Source of the DNA: Prochlorococcus marinus XMU1408
Lineage (GTDB): Bacteria; Cyanobacteriota; Cyanobacteriia; PCC-6307; Cyanobiaceae
Assembly: GCF_003208055.1 (NCBI RefSeq)
Contig: NZ_QJUE01000002.1
Coordinates: 372,001 to 436,000 of the forward strand
Reading direction: 5' to 3'
DNA: 64,000 bases
Part shown: in pieces, positions 28,417-38,346 of the stretch
How the letters are laid out: the number at the start of each line of letters is the position of its first letter
Numbering within the stretch: the first letter of the stretch is position 1
Notes under the pieces: generated by a model
Databases searched by the model: none
What the model saw: only the letters and a program-made list of their open reading frames with translations
What the model was told of the DNA's origin: nothing
Translations under genes and position numbers: made by a program

Positions 28417-29640
28417 ATGATTGCGACCCTGAAAAAGAATATGGAAGAAAATTATCTTTCTCAGCGATATAGCACCAGGATTATCCGTAGAGATACTAGA
28501 CCAGTAATGGTTGGAGATATTGGAATCGGTGGGGATAATCCAGTTCGTGTTCAGTCAATGATTAATGAAGACACGATGGATGTTGAGGCTTCTACAGCTG
28601 CAATAAGGCGATTACATGAAGTTGGATGCGAAATTGTCAGATTAACTGTTCCAACTCTCGCAAGTGCAAAAGCGGTTGGGGAAATCAAGAAACTTCTCGC
28701 AAGCACTTATAAGCCTGTTCCGCTAGTAGCTGATGTTCATCACAATGGCATGAAAATTGCTTTAGAAGTTGCAAAGCATGTAGACAAAGTTCGTATTAAT
28801 CCAGGATTATTTGTTTTTGAAAGACCTGATCCTAATAGAACTGAGTTTAGTAAAGAGGAAATAGATGCAATTAAAGAGAAGATTATTCTAAAATTCGAAC
28901 CAATAGTTAATACTTTAAAAGAGCAAAATAAGGCACTTAGAATAGGAGTTAATCATGGATCATTAGCAGAAAGAATGTTATTTGCATATGGAGATACACC
29001 TTTTGGGATGGTTGAATCAGCTATGGAATTCATTCGAATTTGTGATTCATTAGACTTTCATAATATTATAGTTTCAATGAAAGCTTCCAGGCCCCCTGTA
29101 ATGCTTGCTGCTTATAGAATGATGGCAGATAAAATGGATAAGGAGGGATTTAATTATCCTCTACATCTTGGCGTTACTGAAGCTGGTGATGGCGATTATG
29201 GAAGAATTAAAAGTACTGCTGGCATTGGAACATTATTATCAGAAGGGATTGGAGATACAATAAGAGTCTCTCTTACAGAGGCCCCTGAGAAGGAAATACC
29301 GGTTGCTTATTCAATTTTGCAAGCAGTTGGATTGAGAAAAACTATGGTTGAATATATTAGTTGTCCTAGCTGTGGCAGAACATTATTTAACTTAGAAGAA
29401 GTTGTGGCGAAAGTTAGAGACGCTACTATTCATTTAACCGGACTTGATATTGCAGTCATGGGTTGTATTGTTAATGGACCTGGAGAGATGGCTGATGCAG
29501 ATTACGGTTATGTAGGGAAAGGTGTAGGAACCATTGCTCTTTATAGAAATAGAGATGAGATCAAAAGAGTACCTGAGGAAGAAGGAGTTCAAGCATTGGT
29601 TGATTTAATTAAAGAGGATGGTAAATGGGTGGACCCATAA
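28417..29640 (+). CDS. ispG: 4-hydroxy-3-methylbut-2-enyl diphosphate synthase
   Basis: This 407-residue Fe-S enzyme makes HMBPP in the MEP isoprenoid pathway, which feeds carotenoid and phytol synthesis. The TIM barrel opens with [17 protein letters not shown]. The C-terminal cluster ligands are in [10 protein letters not shown] and [18 protein letters not shown]. In cyanobacteria the electrons come from ferredoxin. The start is ATG 28417, with another ATG eight codons later. Confidence 0.97.
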   Translation: MIATLKKNMEENYLSQRYSTRIIRRDTRPVMVGDIGIGGDNPVRVQSMINEDTMDVEASTAAIRRLHEVGCEIVRLTVPTLASAKAVGEIKKLLASTYKPVPLVADVHHNGMKIALEVAKHVDKVRINPGLFVFERPDPNRTEFSKEEIDAIKEKIILKFEPIVNTLKEQNKALRIGVNHGSLAERMLFAYGDTPFGMVESAMEFIRICDSLDFHNIIVSMKASRPPVMLAAYRMMADKMDKEGFNYPLHLGVTEAGDGDYGRIKSTAGIGTLLSEGIGDTIRVSLTEAPEKEIPVAYSILQAVGLRKTMVEYISCPSCGRTLFNLEEVVAKVRDATIHLTGLDIAVMGCIVNGPGEMADADYGYVGKGVGTIALYRNRDEIKRVPEEEGVQALVDLIKEDGKWVDP

Positions 29641-29696
29641 ACTATAGAAAATAAATTTTAGTTGCTTTGTTATTTGAAAAAACTTATTTAATAATC

Positions 29697-31004
29697 ATGT
29701 TGAAGGGATTCTTTAAAGTATGCTTATCAATTGCTGCTTTTTCTTCACCATCTTTTTCTTTTCCAGCTAATTCTTCTACTTTAGTAACTGATAATCCAAA
29801 GGAGATTATTGATCAAGTATGGCAGATAATATATCGTGATTTTTTGGATTACTCAGGAAAATATAAGAAAGAGGATTGGATTAAATTAAGGAAGCAAATA
29901 TTGTCAACTAAATATTTTGAAAATAGTGAAGCATACGAAGCCATAAAAGATATGTTAGCAAAACTAGATGATCCTTATACAAGATTTTTAGATCCTAAAG
30001 AATTCAATGAAATGCGAATAGATACAACTGGCGAATTAATGGGAGTAGGTATTCAAATTTCTCTAGATGAAGTTACAAATGAAATTGTTGTTGTATCTCC
30101 TATAGAAGGAACACCAGCCTTTTTTGCAGGTATTAAACCTAACGATACAATTGTATCTATTGATGGTAAACCAACAGAAAATTTTAGTATAGACCAGACA
30201 GTGAAACTTATTCGCGGTGAGAAGGGAACGAAGGTTGAACTAGGTATAATTAGAGATAATAAGTTTTTAAAAATATCATTAATAAGAGATAGAATCGAAA
30301 TCAATGTAGTTGATAGTCGAATAAATAATACAAGTTTAGGAGCCAAAATTGCTTATCTAAGGTTAAAACAATTTAATGCAAAGTCTCCAAAAGAAATGAG
30401 TTTGTCGATTAATAAATTAGAAAAACAAAACCCTTTTGGTTATGTATTAGACCTTAGAAGTAATCCTGGAGGGTTGTTGGAGGCAAGTATAGAGATAGCT
30501 AGGCAATGGATTAATACAGGAACAATTGTTAGTACTCAAACAAAAGATGGAATTACTGATATAAGAAAAGCAAAGAGTAGGGCGTTGACTACTCGACCCG
30601 TTGTTGTCTTAATAGATGAGGGATCTGCTAGTGCTAGTGAAATCCTTTCAGGAGCAATTAAAGATAATAAAAGAGGCTTATTGGTTGGGAAAAAGACTTT
30701 TGGAAAAGGGCTTGTTCAGTCTGTAAGATCTCTTTCTGATGGATCAGGGTTGACAGTTACTGTCGCAAAATATTTAACACCTAATGGAAAAGATATTAAT
30801 AAAAATGGGATAGAACCTGATATCAAAGTAGATCTTTTATTAGATGATAAAGTAAAATTAACTAATTCAGACCTTGGAACTTTAAAGGATAGTCAATATG
30901 TAGAAGCTGAAAATATTTTGCTTAGAAAATATAAATCCGATAGAAATAATAATAATTCTTATAATCCTAACAAAGCTAACATAAATTATGCATTGAAAAG
31001 ATAG
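29697..31004 (+). CDS. ctpA: C-terminal processing protease (S41, PDZ)
   Basis: From ATG 29697 the protein has a signal peptide (MLKGFFKVCLSIAAFSSPSF), an N-terminal helical part, a PDZ domain (MGVGIQISLDEVTNEIVVVS) and the S41 core with LRSNPGGLLEAS, IDEGSASASEILSGAIK and GKKTFGKGLVQS, which hold the Ser/Lys dyad. Such enzymes trim the D1 precursor of photosystem II in the lumen. A TTG ten codons upstream would extend it before the signal peptide and is less likely. Its stop abuts the convergent DUF1543 gene. Confidence 0.93.
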   Translation: MLKGFFKVCLSIAAFSSPSFSFPANSSTLVTDNPKEIIDQVWQIIYRDFLDYSGKYKKEDWIKLRKQILSTKYFENSEAYEAIKDMLAKLDDPYTRFLDPKEFNEMRIDTTGELMGVGIQISLDEVTNEIVVVSPIEGTPAFFAGIKPNDTIVSIDGKPTENFSIDQTVKLIRGEKGTKVELGIIRDNKFLKISLIRDRIEINVVDSRINNTSLGAKIAYLRLKQFNAKSPKEMSLSINKLEKQNPFGYVLDLRSNPGGLLEASIEIARQWINTGTIVSTQTKDGITDIRKAKSRALTTRPVVVLIDEGSASASEILSGAIKDNKRGLLVGKKTFGKGLVQSVRSLSDGSGLTVTVAKYLTPNGKDINKNGIEPDIKVDLLLDDKVKLTNSDLGTLKDSQYVEAENILLRKYKSDRNNNNSYNPNKANINYALKR

Positions 31005-31562
31005 CTAATACTTATCAATTCTCATATATCCATACCAGTCTGGTATAAGTTCTTCACTTCTTTTCTCAGGGTCATTAATTAGCTCTATTTCCCAATTGTT
31101 TATTCTTTTAATAGAATGTATATCATCAACCTTCTCGAAATTATTAATTCCTGAGCAATCGTCATTATGCTTAAGTTTAAGATCTGATTCCCAATATTTT
31201 TTTGCTTTCTTTTTTGCATCTATAGCTTTTTTTGCTACTACTAAGATGAATTTATGCTCTTCATACATCTTTTTTGGACAATAGCCACCTAAATTGATAA
31301 ACCAAAGAAGTTCATTCTCTTTTTTGTTATTAATTGACATATCTTTATTAGATTTAGATACGCTTATTTTGTATCCATCAACGTATTGTATTCGCTTGTA
31401 ACTATCTATATGCAGTCCTTTTCTTCTCCCGAACCATTGTTCCCTAAGCTCAGGGAAAGTATCTTCTATTGATTCACCTAAAACCCATCTCACATCGTGC
31501 AACTCTATATTACTTTTTAAACTTCTTCCCCCTAATACAACAATAAAGAGGGATAAATTCAT
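31005..31562 (-). CDS. DUF1543 domain protein
   Basis: This 185-residue protein carries two DUF1543-like stretches. The first is SLFIVVLGGRSLKSNIELHD with EDTFPELREQWFGRRKGLHI. The second has WFINLGGYCPKKMYEEHKF. The function is unknown. It sits 9 bases downstream of nadA on the same strand, so it may be cotranscribed. Confidence 0.8.
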   Translation of the reverse strand: MNLSLFIVVLGGRSLKSNIELHDVRWVLGESIEDTFPELREQWFGRRKGLHIDSYKRIQYVDGYKISVSKSNKDMSINNKKENELLWFINLGGYCPKKMYEEHKFILVVAKKAIDAKKKAKKYWESDLKLKHNDDCSGINNFEKVDDIHSIKRINNWEIELINDPEKRSEELIPDWYGYMRIDKY

Positions 31563-31571
31563 CTTATAAAA

Positions 31572-32465
31572 TTAATTGCTCATATCCAGCATTTTTTTCA
31601 TTGGCTTATATGCCATTGATCTGATTTCTTCATCCATTTTTAACTCTGGAGTCATATCTTTTAGACATTTATATACTTTCTCTAAGGTATTCATTCTCAT
31701 ATAAGGACATTCATTGCAACTACAACCATCAATTCCAGGTACTTCTAAATATGTCTTTAATGGATCTTTTAATCTCATTTGGTGTATTATTCCTGGCTCA
31801 GTAAGCACGATAAATTTATCGTTTGGACTATCTTGTGTGTAATTTAGTAATTTGCTTGTTGAGCCTATGAAATTAGCTAAATCTAAAAGGTTTTCTTGAC
31901 ATTCAGGATGAGCAATTACTTCAGCAGTTGGATTCTTGATTTTTAGTTTTATTAGAGATTCTTCATTAAAAGTTTCATGAACAAGACATCTTCCAGGCCA
32001 TAAAGTTAATTTTCTTCCACTTTGACGTTCAACCCACCTACCTAGATTCCTATCTGGTGAAAATAATATTGGTAGATCTTTGGGTAATTTCTTTACAAGA
32101 TCAACTGCATTACTGCTTGTACAAATTAGGTCACTTTTTGCTTTGACTGCGGCACTGCAATTTATATAGCTGATAGCAAAATGATCGGGATGTTTATCTA
32201 GGAATTTTTGGAAGTCATCAGCTTGGCAATCGTCGGCGAGTGTGCATCCAGCATCAAAATCAGGGAGAAGGACAGTTTTCTTTGGGCATAAGATCTTTGC
32301 TGTCTCAGCCATAAAATGAACTCCGCAAAAAACAATCACATCAGCATTTGTTTCCGAAGCTTTTCTGGATAACTCAAGAGAATCCCCAATAAAATCTGCA
32401 ATATCTTGAATTGCTGGTTCTTGGTAGTAATGAGCAAGAATTATTGCATTTCTTTTTTCTCGCAA
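31572..32465 (-). CDS. nadA: Quinolinate synthase
   Basis: This 4Fe-4S enzyme condenses iminoaspartate with dihydroxyacetone phosphate for NAD synthesis. It shows ILAHYYQEPAIQDIADFIGD, VFCGVHFMAETAKIL, CTSSNAVDLV, HPECQENLLDLA and GCSCNECPYMRMN; the cluster cysteines are in the first, third and last of the Cys-bearing stretches. The only standard start, TTG 32465, leaves 8 residues before ILAHYYQ. The open frame upstream encodes family-like residues (NKRKNLTDEINF), so the true start may be further up and non-standard. Two hairpins lie in that upstream part. Confidence 0.93.
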   Translation of the reverse strand: MREKRNAIILAHYYQEPAIQDIADFIGDSLELSRKASETNADVIVFCGVHFMAETAKILCPKKTVLLPDFDAGCTLADDCQADDFQKFLDKHPDHFAISYINCSAAVKAKSDLICTSSNAVDLVKKLPKDLPILFSPDRNLGRWVERQSGRKLTLWPGRCLVHETFNEESLIKLKIKNPTAEVIAHPECQENLLDLANFIGSTSKLLNYTQDSPNDKFIVLTEPGIIHQMRLKDPLKTYLEVPGIDGCSCNECPYMRMNTLEKVYKCLKDMTPELKMDEEIRSMAYKPMKKMLDMSN

Positions 32466-32502
32466 AAAATTGATCTCATCAGTGAGATTTTTGCGTTTAT
32501 TT

Positions 32503-32522
32503 GAGACTGATGTATCAGTCTC
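32503..32522. promoter_or_regulatory. 9-bp palindrome between nadA and metallophosphoesterase
   Basis: GAGACTGAT and ATCAGTCTC are exact inverted copies around GT. They lie between the divergent genes. A second hairpin at 32461-32495 (CGCAAAA...ATCTCA / TGAGAT...TTTTGCG) covers the nadA TTG. Operator or leader structure for nadA is plausible; no known regulator motif is recognised. Confidence 0.5.
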
Positions 32523-32596
32523 GTAATAGGAAACAGTGGTAATTAGTTTCCAAGTGAACGTGTTGGGGCAGTATAGAGGTTAATTTCCAAAAAAAT

Positions 32597-33442
32597 CTGT
32601 CAGTTATCCGAATTGCTATTGCTGGGGATCTACATGGCTCATGGAGTCAGGAAGATTTAGATTTGCTTTCGGAACTAAATCCTGATGGAATTTTATTTGT
32701 TGGGGACTTGTCAGATGGTGATTTGAGAATTGCTAGAGCAATAAGTAAAATCTCTATTCCCACGTCAGTAATACTTGGGAATCATGATAGAGGACAAGAC
32801 AGATCTGGCGATATTTTAAGAGCTCAATTGGATTTGCTAGGAGAAAAGAATTGTTCATGGAATTTATCAAAATGGAATTTGAATGAACTGTCTGTTGTTG
32901 GCGCCAGACCTTGCAGTGCTGGTGGAGGATTCTTTTTGGCACCCGAGGTTAAGGAGGTGTTTGGTGAGGTGAGTCTTAATGAATCTGTTCTCCGGATTGT
33001 TTCTGCCGCCAAGTCAGCCCCATTAGATTTCCCTTTATTAATCCTTGCTCATTCAGGCCCAGTTGGTCTTGGCTCAGAGTCTTCTAGCCCTTGTGGCAGA
33101 GATTGGAAATTGCCGTCTATGGATTGGGGAGACAAAGATCTTGGAATTGCAATTGATCAAATTCGTAAATTTAGGATTCCAGAGTTAGTTGTTTTTGGTC
33201 ATACTCATCATCAGTTGCGAATTGGTGGGAATAGAACAAGAAAAACTTTTGCTCAAGATCTATGGGGAACTTCGTATTTAAATGCAGCTTGTGTTCCTAG
33301 AAGAGGTATTGATTCTGCAGGTGAGAATTTGTGTCATTTCTCCTGGATTGAGTTTTCAAATGGCAAGCTTATTCATGCATCTCACAGATGGTTCAGGAAT
33401 GATGCTTCAATCGCTTATAAAGAAATTTTATTAAATAAGTAA
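32597..33442 (+). CDS. Metallophosphoesterase (TIGR04168-like), non-standard start likely
   Basis: This calcineurin-like phosphoesterase has its metal ligands in order: GDLHGSW, GDLSDGD, GNHDRG, LAHSGP and FGHTHHQ. The first standard start, TTG 32663, lies after the GDLHG motif and would delete it. The open frame runs upstream as SVIRIAIAGDLHGSWSQEDL to a CTG at 32597, with no ATG, GTG or TTG. I therefore place the start at CTG 32597 provisionally. The substrate is unknown. Confidence 0.8.
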   Translation: MSVIRIAIAGDLHGSWSQEDLDLLSELNPDGILFVGDLSDGDLRIARAISKISIPTSVILGNHDRGQDRSGDILRAQLDLLGEKNCSWNLSKWNLNELSVVGARPCSAGGGFFLAPEVKEVFGEVSLNESVLRIVSAAKSAPLDFPLLILAHSGPVGLGSESSSPCGRDWKLPSMDWGDKDLGIAIDQIRKFRIPELVVFGHTHHQLRIGGNRTRKTFAQDLWGTSYLNAACVPRRGIDSAGENLCHFSWIEFSNGKLIHASHRWFRNDASIAYKEILLNK

Positions 33443-33484
33443 TTTACTTAATAAAATTTATAAGATCTTAAAGTTAAATGGAAA

Positions 33485-34288
33485 TTACTTTTGTTCATTT
33501 AAACCAGGATCCTTAAATTTTCTTTCTGCGATTAAATAAGCACCTATAGCAGAGCCGATAAATCCCAAAATATTTCTCATTAAGGGAAGTAATTCATTAG
33601 TTCTTGTTACAACAGGAGCAATGCCAAAAATTCCAAATAACATTATCCAAAGAGGGGAAAGGAGCAATAGCCAACCTATTGAAAACGATTCATTACCTTT
33701 TCTTGGTGATGCAGCAAAACCAGCAATAATTCCTCCTAATAAAGATGTTAATAATGTCCATTGCCATTGTTCCTGAGGTAAACCTGGGACAACTTCACAC
33801 CCTCCTCGATCTAAACAAGTTTCTACAGCGTTTATTGAAGCTAAGATTGAACCATCTTCTCCATTATCCCTTACATAAAATTGGTTACCAAATCGTGTTT
33901 GTAATTCTACCCAAAAGATTCTGGGCATTAATGCAAAATATGCATCACCAACATTAAAACTAAGTAAGTTTCCTCCCCTAGGATCTGCAACTATAAGCAA
34001 ACTTGTTTCATCAAGATCCCAATAGTCTTTGACTGCTAAACCAGGAGTTTTTTCATATTGCGATAGTACCCTTATTTTCCAACCTGTTTGCTTTTCGTAG
34101 GAATTTAGAGAGCTTTCCAAATCTAATCGTTGCTTCTCACTTAGAGTTTTTGCAAGATCGATTATTGGTGTTTGTTCTTTAGGTAATAGATCGGGATTAT
34201 CGTAAGCAAATGTCTTCCCCTCCATGGAAAGTATTATTAAAAGTCCTAGAGAAAAAATTATGGCTTTCTTAATTAATTGTTTGAGCAT
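33485..34288 (-). CDS. TPM-domain (Psb32-like) membrane protein
   Basis: From ATG 34288 the protein has an N-terminal signal or anchor (KKAIIFSLGLLIILSM), a TPM domain (IIDLAKTLSEKQRLDLESSL, GWKIRVLSQYEKTPGL, LLIVADPRGGNLLSFNVGD) and two or three membrane segments near the C-terminus. Relatives include Psb32, linked to photosystem II repair, and TLP18.3-type lumenal phosphatases. Two cysteines (CLDRGGCE) could form a disulfide. A longer start at 34387 would overlap the divergent gene and is rejected. Confidence 0.85.
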   Translation of the reverse strand: MLKQLIKKAIIFSLGLLIILSMEGKTFAYDNPDLLPKEQTPIIDLAKTLSEKQRLDLESSLNSYEKQTGWKIRVLSQYEKTPGLAVKDYWDLDETSLLIVADPRGGNLLSFNVGDAYFALMPRIFWVELQTRFGNQFYVRDNGEDGSILASINAVETCLDRGGCEVVPGLPQEQWQWTLLTSLLGGIIAGFAASPRKGNESFSIGWLLLLSPLWIMLFGIFGIAPVVTRTNELLPLMRNILGFIGSAIGAYLIAERKFKDPGLNEQK

Positions 34289-34317
34289 GAACTTTTTGGA
34301 CTCTATGGTTATTCTCC

Positions 34318-35523
34318 ATGATGATTGACCCGACTGCGAGATGTCCAAAATGGTTAATTGGTCACATGATCGAACGTGGAGGTTCAATTAGCTTTTATGA
34401 ATATATGGATTTAGTTTTAAATGATCCTGGCAATGGATTTTATTCAACTGGACGCTTGAAGATTGGAAAGGACGGGGATTTTTGTACTTCTCCATCTTTG
34501 AGTAATGATTTTGCACGTTTATTGGCTGTTCAAGTTGCTGAATGGTTTCTTAATTTAGAAAAAGGAAGAATTGATACCGATTTGTTTTCTCTTGTTGAGA
34601 TTGGGCCCGGGGAAGGGTCTTTGTCAAGAGATTTAATTGATGCTATTTATGAAATTGCACCTGCTTTAATCAGTAAAATTGAGCTTGTTTTAGTTGAATT
34701 AAATGTTGGGATGCGAGAACGACAAGAAAAAGTAGTTGAAAATATAAAAGGGGTTAATTGTCGCTGGAGTAATCTTGATGAGCTCAGTTTAAAGCCAGTA
34801 ACAGGTGTAATTATTGCTAATGAGGTTTTGGACGCTTTCCCTGTAGAGAGATTGGTTTTTAGAGATAAAAAAGTTTTTAGACAGGGAGTTTCTTTAAGAA
34901 AAATAGATGATAAATATTTTCTGAGCTTTGTTGACCTAAAGATAACTACTGCGATCAGTCAGTTTTTAAATGATTCTAAAAGTCTTTTAAAGGTTGAGTT
35001 CCCACCAAAGGATATTTGTAATGAATGGGTTACAGAATGGCATTGTGATGTACCGATTTGGTTTAGAAAATTATCTAAGGTTTTAATCAATGGCTCATTA
35101 TTAGTTGTCGACTATGCTTTGGAATCTAAGCGCTATTACAACGCAATGAGGAAATCAGGTACTCTTATTTCCTATAAGAATCAAGAAGCTAATACTAATC
35201 TTTTAAAAGATGCTGGGTTTTGTGATTTGACAGCACATTTATGTATTGAATCAACTGTTTATTACGCCATAACTAATGGATGGAAGTTTATGGGTGAGGC
35301 AAGGCAGGGACAAGCTTTATTAGCATTAGGCCTTTCAAAATTTCTTTATTCTCTTCAAAATATGAACAATAATGATCTATCTACTGTTTTAGATAGAAGA
35401 GAGTCATTGTTGCGACTTGTTGATCCGATGGGACTGGGAGAATTTAGGTGGTTGGCTTTTCAGAAAGGTAATAGTAAAGACCTGATTTTAAGAAATCGTT
35501 TTCTTGAGGAGCCCATTAGCTAA
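34318..35523 (+). CDS. MidA/NDUFAF7-type SAM methyltransferase (DUF185)
   Basis: This 401-residue protein has the family's opening ISFYEYMDLVLNDPGNGFY and the SAM site LVEIGPGEGSLSRDLIDAI, followed by IIANEVLDAFPVERLVF. Mitochondrial relatives methylate an arginine of complex I; in cyanobacteria the target could be NDH-1, which is only inference. Its 3' end overlaps convergent aroB by 8 bases. Confidence 0.88.
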   Translation: MMIDPTARCPKWLIGHMIERGGSISFYEYMDLVLNDPGNGFYSTGRLKIGKDGDFCTSPSLSNDFARLLAVQVAEWFLNLEKGRIDTDLFSLVEIGPGEGSLSRDLIDAIYEIAPALISKIELVLVELNVGMRERQEKVVENIKGVNCRWSNLDELSLKPVTGVIIANEVLDAFPVERLVFRDKKVFRQGVSLRKIDDKYFLSFVDLKITTAISQFLNDSKSLLKVEFPPKDICNEWVTEWHCDVPIWFRKLSKVLINGSLLVVDYALESKRYYNAMRKSGTLISYKNQEANTNLLKDAGFCDLTAHLCIESTVYYAITNGWKFMGEARQGQALLALGLSKFLYSLQNMNNNDLSTVLDRRESLLRLVDPMGLGEFRWLAFQKGNSKDLILRNRFLEEPIS

Positions 35524-36628
35524 GTTTAAGTTTTTGCAGGCATTCATCTATTTCTTGATTAGAGATATTATTAAAGATTTTCACGTCGCCAATTTTTACG
35601 GGCAAAACGAAACTTACTTTGCCGTTTTTGACTTTCTTGTCTCCTTGAAGAGAGCTTAGAACACTCTCAAGTTTAAGGCCTGGCCAATCAGTGGGTAAAC
35701 CAGCTTTCTCTATTAATCTCTTCTGCCTTTTTGCATCAATCTCTTTCCATAATCCTCTTTGAACTGCCAACTGGCCGACTGCGACCATACCCATTGCAAC
35801 AGCCTCACCATGAAGCCATTTCCCATATCCACAAAGATTTTCTATTACATGCCCAAATGTGTGCCCATAATTTAAAAATGCTCTTACTCCACTTTCTTTC
35901 TCATCTTTAATAACAATATCTGCTTTAGATTTTGCTGAACGCTTAATTATTTCTATTAACAATTTCTCTTTTATTTTTGATAGCTCAGAAATGAGATCTT
36001 GATTTTCTAGAAGTTCGAATAGCTCAAGATCTGATATTACCCCATACTTTATGATTTCAGCCATACCTGCTTTGAACTCTCTTCCTGGAAGAGTAACTAA
36101 GGTTTTAGGGTCTATTAAGACTAATTTAGGTTGATGAAATGCGCCTATTAGATTTTTACCTTTTGAATGATTTATTCCTGTTTTACCTCCAATAGATGCA
36201 TCAACCATGGCAAGTAGGGTTGTTGGAATTTGGACAACATGAATTCCACGTAACCAAGTAGCCGCAGCAAAACCAGTCATATCACCAATCACCCCACCTC
36301 CAAGCGCAATCATTAGGGATCCTCTCTCTAGCCTTGCTTCATATGCGGCATCGTGAATTAAGCCTATAGAAGATTGGTTTTTTTGTTCTTCTCCAGCTCT
36401 TAATATGAATAGTTTTGGATTATAGTTACTTTTAATTAGACTATTAATTACTATATCTCCATAATGATCTGAGACTTCTTTATTTGATACGACTAAAACT
36501 TTTAATCCTTTCTTAAAACCAATTTTACTTAGCTCATCTCCTATACATTCAAGACTATTTTTTCCAATAATTATATTGTATGGGTTGTTAGTTAATGAGA
36601 CCTTAATGTTGAGGTAGTCTTTATTCAC
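35516..36628 (-). CDS. aroB: 3-dehydroquinate synthase
   Basis: This 370-residue NAD- and metal-dependent enzyme makes the first ring of the shikimate path. Motifs are LIALGGGVIGDMTGFAAATW, TTLLAMVDASIGGKTGIN and the metal ligands in LNYGHTFGHVIE and WLHGEAVAMGM. A GTG start at 36628 is used. The divergent purK promoter region lies upstream. Confidence 0.96.
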   Translation of the reverse strand: MNKDYLNIKVSLTNNPYNIIIGKNSLECIGDELSKIGFKKGLKVLVVSNKEVSDHYGDIVINSLIKSNYNPKLFILRAGEEQKNQSSIGLIHDAAYEARLERGSLMIALGGGVIGDMTGFAAATWLRGIHVVQIPTTLLAMVDASIGGKTGINHSKGKNLIGAFHQPKLVLIDPKTLVTLPGREFKAGMAEIIKYGVISDLELFELLENQDLISELSKIKEKLLIEIIKRSAKSKADIVIKDEKESGVRAFLNYGHTFGHVIENLCGYGKWLHGEAVAMGMVAVGQLAVQRGLWKEIDAKRQKRLIEKAGLPTDWPGLKLESVLSSLQGDKKVKNGKVSFVLPVKIGDVKIFNNISNQEIDECLQKLKLS

Positions 36629-36914
36629 TGTTGAGAGAGTATGAGATTTTTGATAATTTATTAGTTTAAATTACCAAAACATGTAAGCAATTATATGGTT
36701 GGCTATCACATGTTATAAACCAATGAAATATGTTCTTATACTTTCATCCTTTATCCCAGGATCAAAATAATTATAAAGTGGAATATTCTTTTGGTTGTGT
36801 AGGAAGGATGTTTTTATTAAAATCACCTTTCATACATTATTTGTAATTGTTTGTACGATTTTTTTGTTGTTTGCCATCTAGCGAGCAAAGCTCTAAAAAT
36901 GAGGTCTTGAACTA

Positions 36915-38060
36915 ATGATTGGGGTTGTAGGGGGAGGTCAGCTTGCCATGCTGCTAGTTGAGGCTGGTAAAAAAAGAGATGTTGATGTCGTTGTTCAGAC
37001 CGGTGTCATTACTGACCCTGCTGCCAAAAAGACTAATCAAGTCATTTTGCATGATCCCACTAATGCAAATGGGACAAAACTTCTTGCTGAAAAGTCTCGC
37101 TTTATAACTTTTGAAAATGAGTGGGTTGATATACCAAGCTTAATTTCTCTTCAAAATAATGGAGTTTCATTTGTTCCTAGACTTCAGTCTATACGTCCTT
37201 TACTTAATAAAATATCTCAAAGAGAGTTGTTAAACAGTCTTGATATCCCATGTCCTGATTGGTTTCCTATACCTTTAAAAAACACATCAGGAATTGAGCT
37301 TCCTGCTGATTGGAGATTCCCTTTAATGGCCAAAGCTTCCAAAGGTGGATATGACGGTAAAGGGACAAAGATTATTAAAAATTTAAAACAACTCAGAGAA
37401 TTGCTTGAATTTGAGACAGAGGAACAGTGGATGTTAGAGAAATGGGTCTCTTTCGAAAAAGAATTATCTATAGTTTCTAGTAGGGATTCGAAAGGTATAG
37501 TTCGCAGTTTGCCAATTGTAGAAACTTTCCAATCTAAACAAGTCTGTGACTGGGTCCTCGCCCCAGCAGATATAAATCATGATGTTGATCTTATGGTGAA
37601 AAATATCGTATCCTCTTTGTTAACTGAGTTGGACTATGTCGGAGTTATTGCTATCGAATTTTTTTACGGATCTGAAGGATTACTTGTGAATGAAATAGCA
37701 CCAAGAACTCATAATTCAGGTCATTTTTCTATAGATGCATGTAGTAGCAGTCAATTTGATCAACAAATATGTATAACTTCAGGAATTAATGTACCTATGC
37801 CCGAAATGTTTGTTGATGGTGCTCTGATGGCAAACTTGCTTGGTTTGCAAAATGACTATCCAATATCAATCACTCAGAGGTTGAATGATTTACGAGGAAT
37901 TCCTGGATTGAATGTACACTGGTATGAAAAAGAAGAAGAAAAAAAAGGTAGGAAGCTTGGTCACGTTACTTATCTTTTGAATGAAAAAGATCCTTTGTCT
38001 AGAAAAAAAGAAGCATTAGATGTTTTAAAAGCCATAAGATCAATTTGGCCTACCTCATGA
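36915..38060 (+). CDS. purK: 5-(carboxyamino)imidazole ribonucleotide synthase
   Basis: This 381-residue ATP-grasp enzyme carboxylates AIR with bicarbonate in purine synthesis. It begins MIGVVGGGQLAMLLVEAGKK, has the ATP site FPLMAKASKGGYDGKGTKII and the metal ligands in VIAIEFFYGSEGLLVNEIAPRTHNSGH. The 6S RNA gene follows directly, an order known in cyanobacteria. Confidence 0.96.
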   Translation: MIGVVGGGQLAMLLVEAGKKRDVDVVVQTGVITDPAAKKTNQVILHDPTNANGTKLLAEKSRFITFENEWVDIPSLISLQNNGVSFVPRLQSIRPLLNKISQRELLNSLDIPCPDWFPIPLKNTSGIELPADWRFPLMAKASKGGYDGKGTKIIKNLKQLRELLEFETEEQWMLEKWVSFEKELSIVSSRDSKGIVRSLPIVETFQSKQVCDWVLAPADINHDVDLMVKNIVSSLLTELDYVGVIAIEFFYGSEGLLVNEIAPRTHNSGHFSIDACSSSQFDQQICITSGINVPMPEMFVDGALMANLLGLQNDYPISITQRLNDLRGIPGLNVHWYEKEEEKKGRKLGHVTYLLNEKDPLSRKKEALDVLKAIRSIWPTS

Positions 38061-38084
38061 TGCTTTTTGTTAGATTGTTTTAGT

Positions 38085-38265
38085 ACTGCTTTGTTGGTAA
38101 GGCCTTTTCAAGTGCTCTGATCTGACTCTCTTTCGATTTGGGGAAGCTGTCGTGAAAGTAACGTATACCGGCTTGTTCTGGAAACGAAGCTTCACTTTGA
38201 ATCCCCCTCTGGTTCTTCCAGGTCGATGCTTCTTGGGTTTTACGGCTAAGTGGTACTAACTTTTA
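38085..38265 (+). ncRNA. ssrS: 6S RNA
   Basis: The stretch after purK is GC-richer than the flanks and holds several pairing blocks (for example GGGGAAGC with a later GAAGCTTC...CCCC set, and AAAGT with ACTTT). In cyanobacteria, including Prochlorococcus, 6S RNA is encoded just downstream of purK; it binds RNA polymerase by mimicking an open promoter. Ends are estimated from the loss of structure into AT-rich DNA. No ORF explains the region. Confidence 0.68.
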
Positions 38266-38346
38266 GCTGAATTCACTGAAATATATATAAGTTTTAAATA
38301 GTTAAATCTTGAAAATTTTCATTCCATATTAAAAAGTTAAAGATCA

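Noticed and set aside
34289-34387. N-terminal extension of the TPM protein
   Set aside because: It would overlap the divergent methyltransferase start and precede the export signal.
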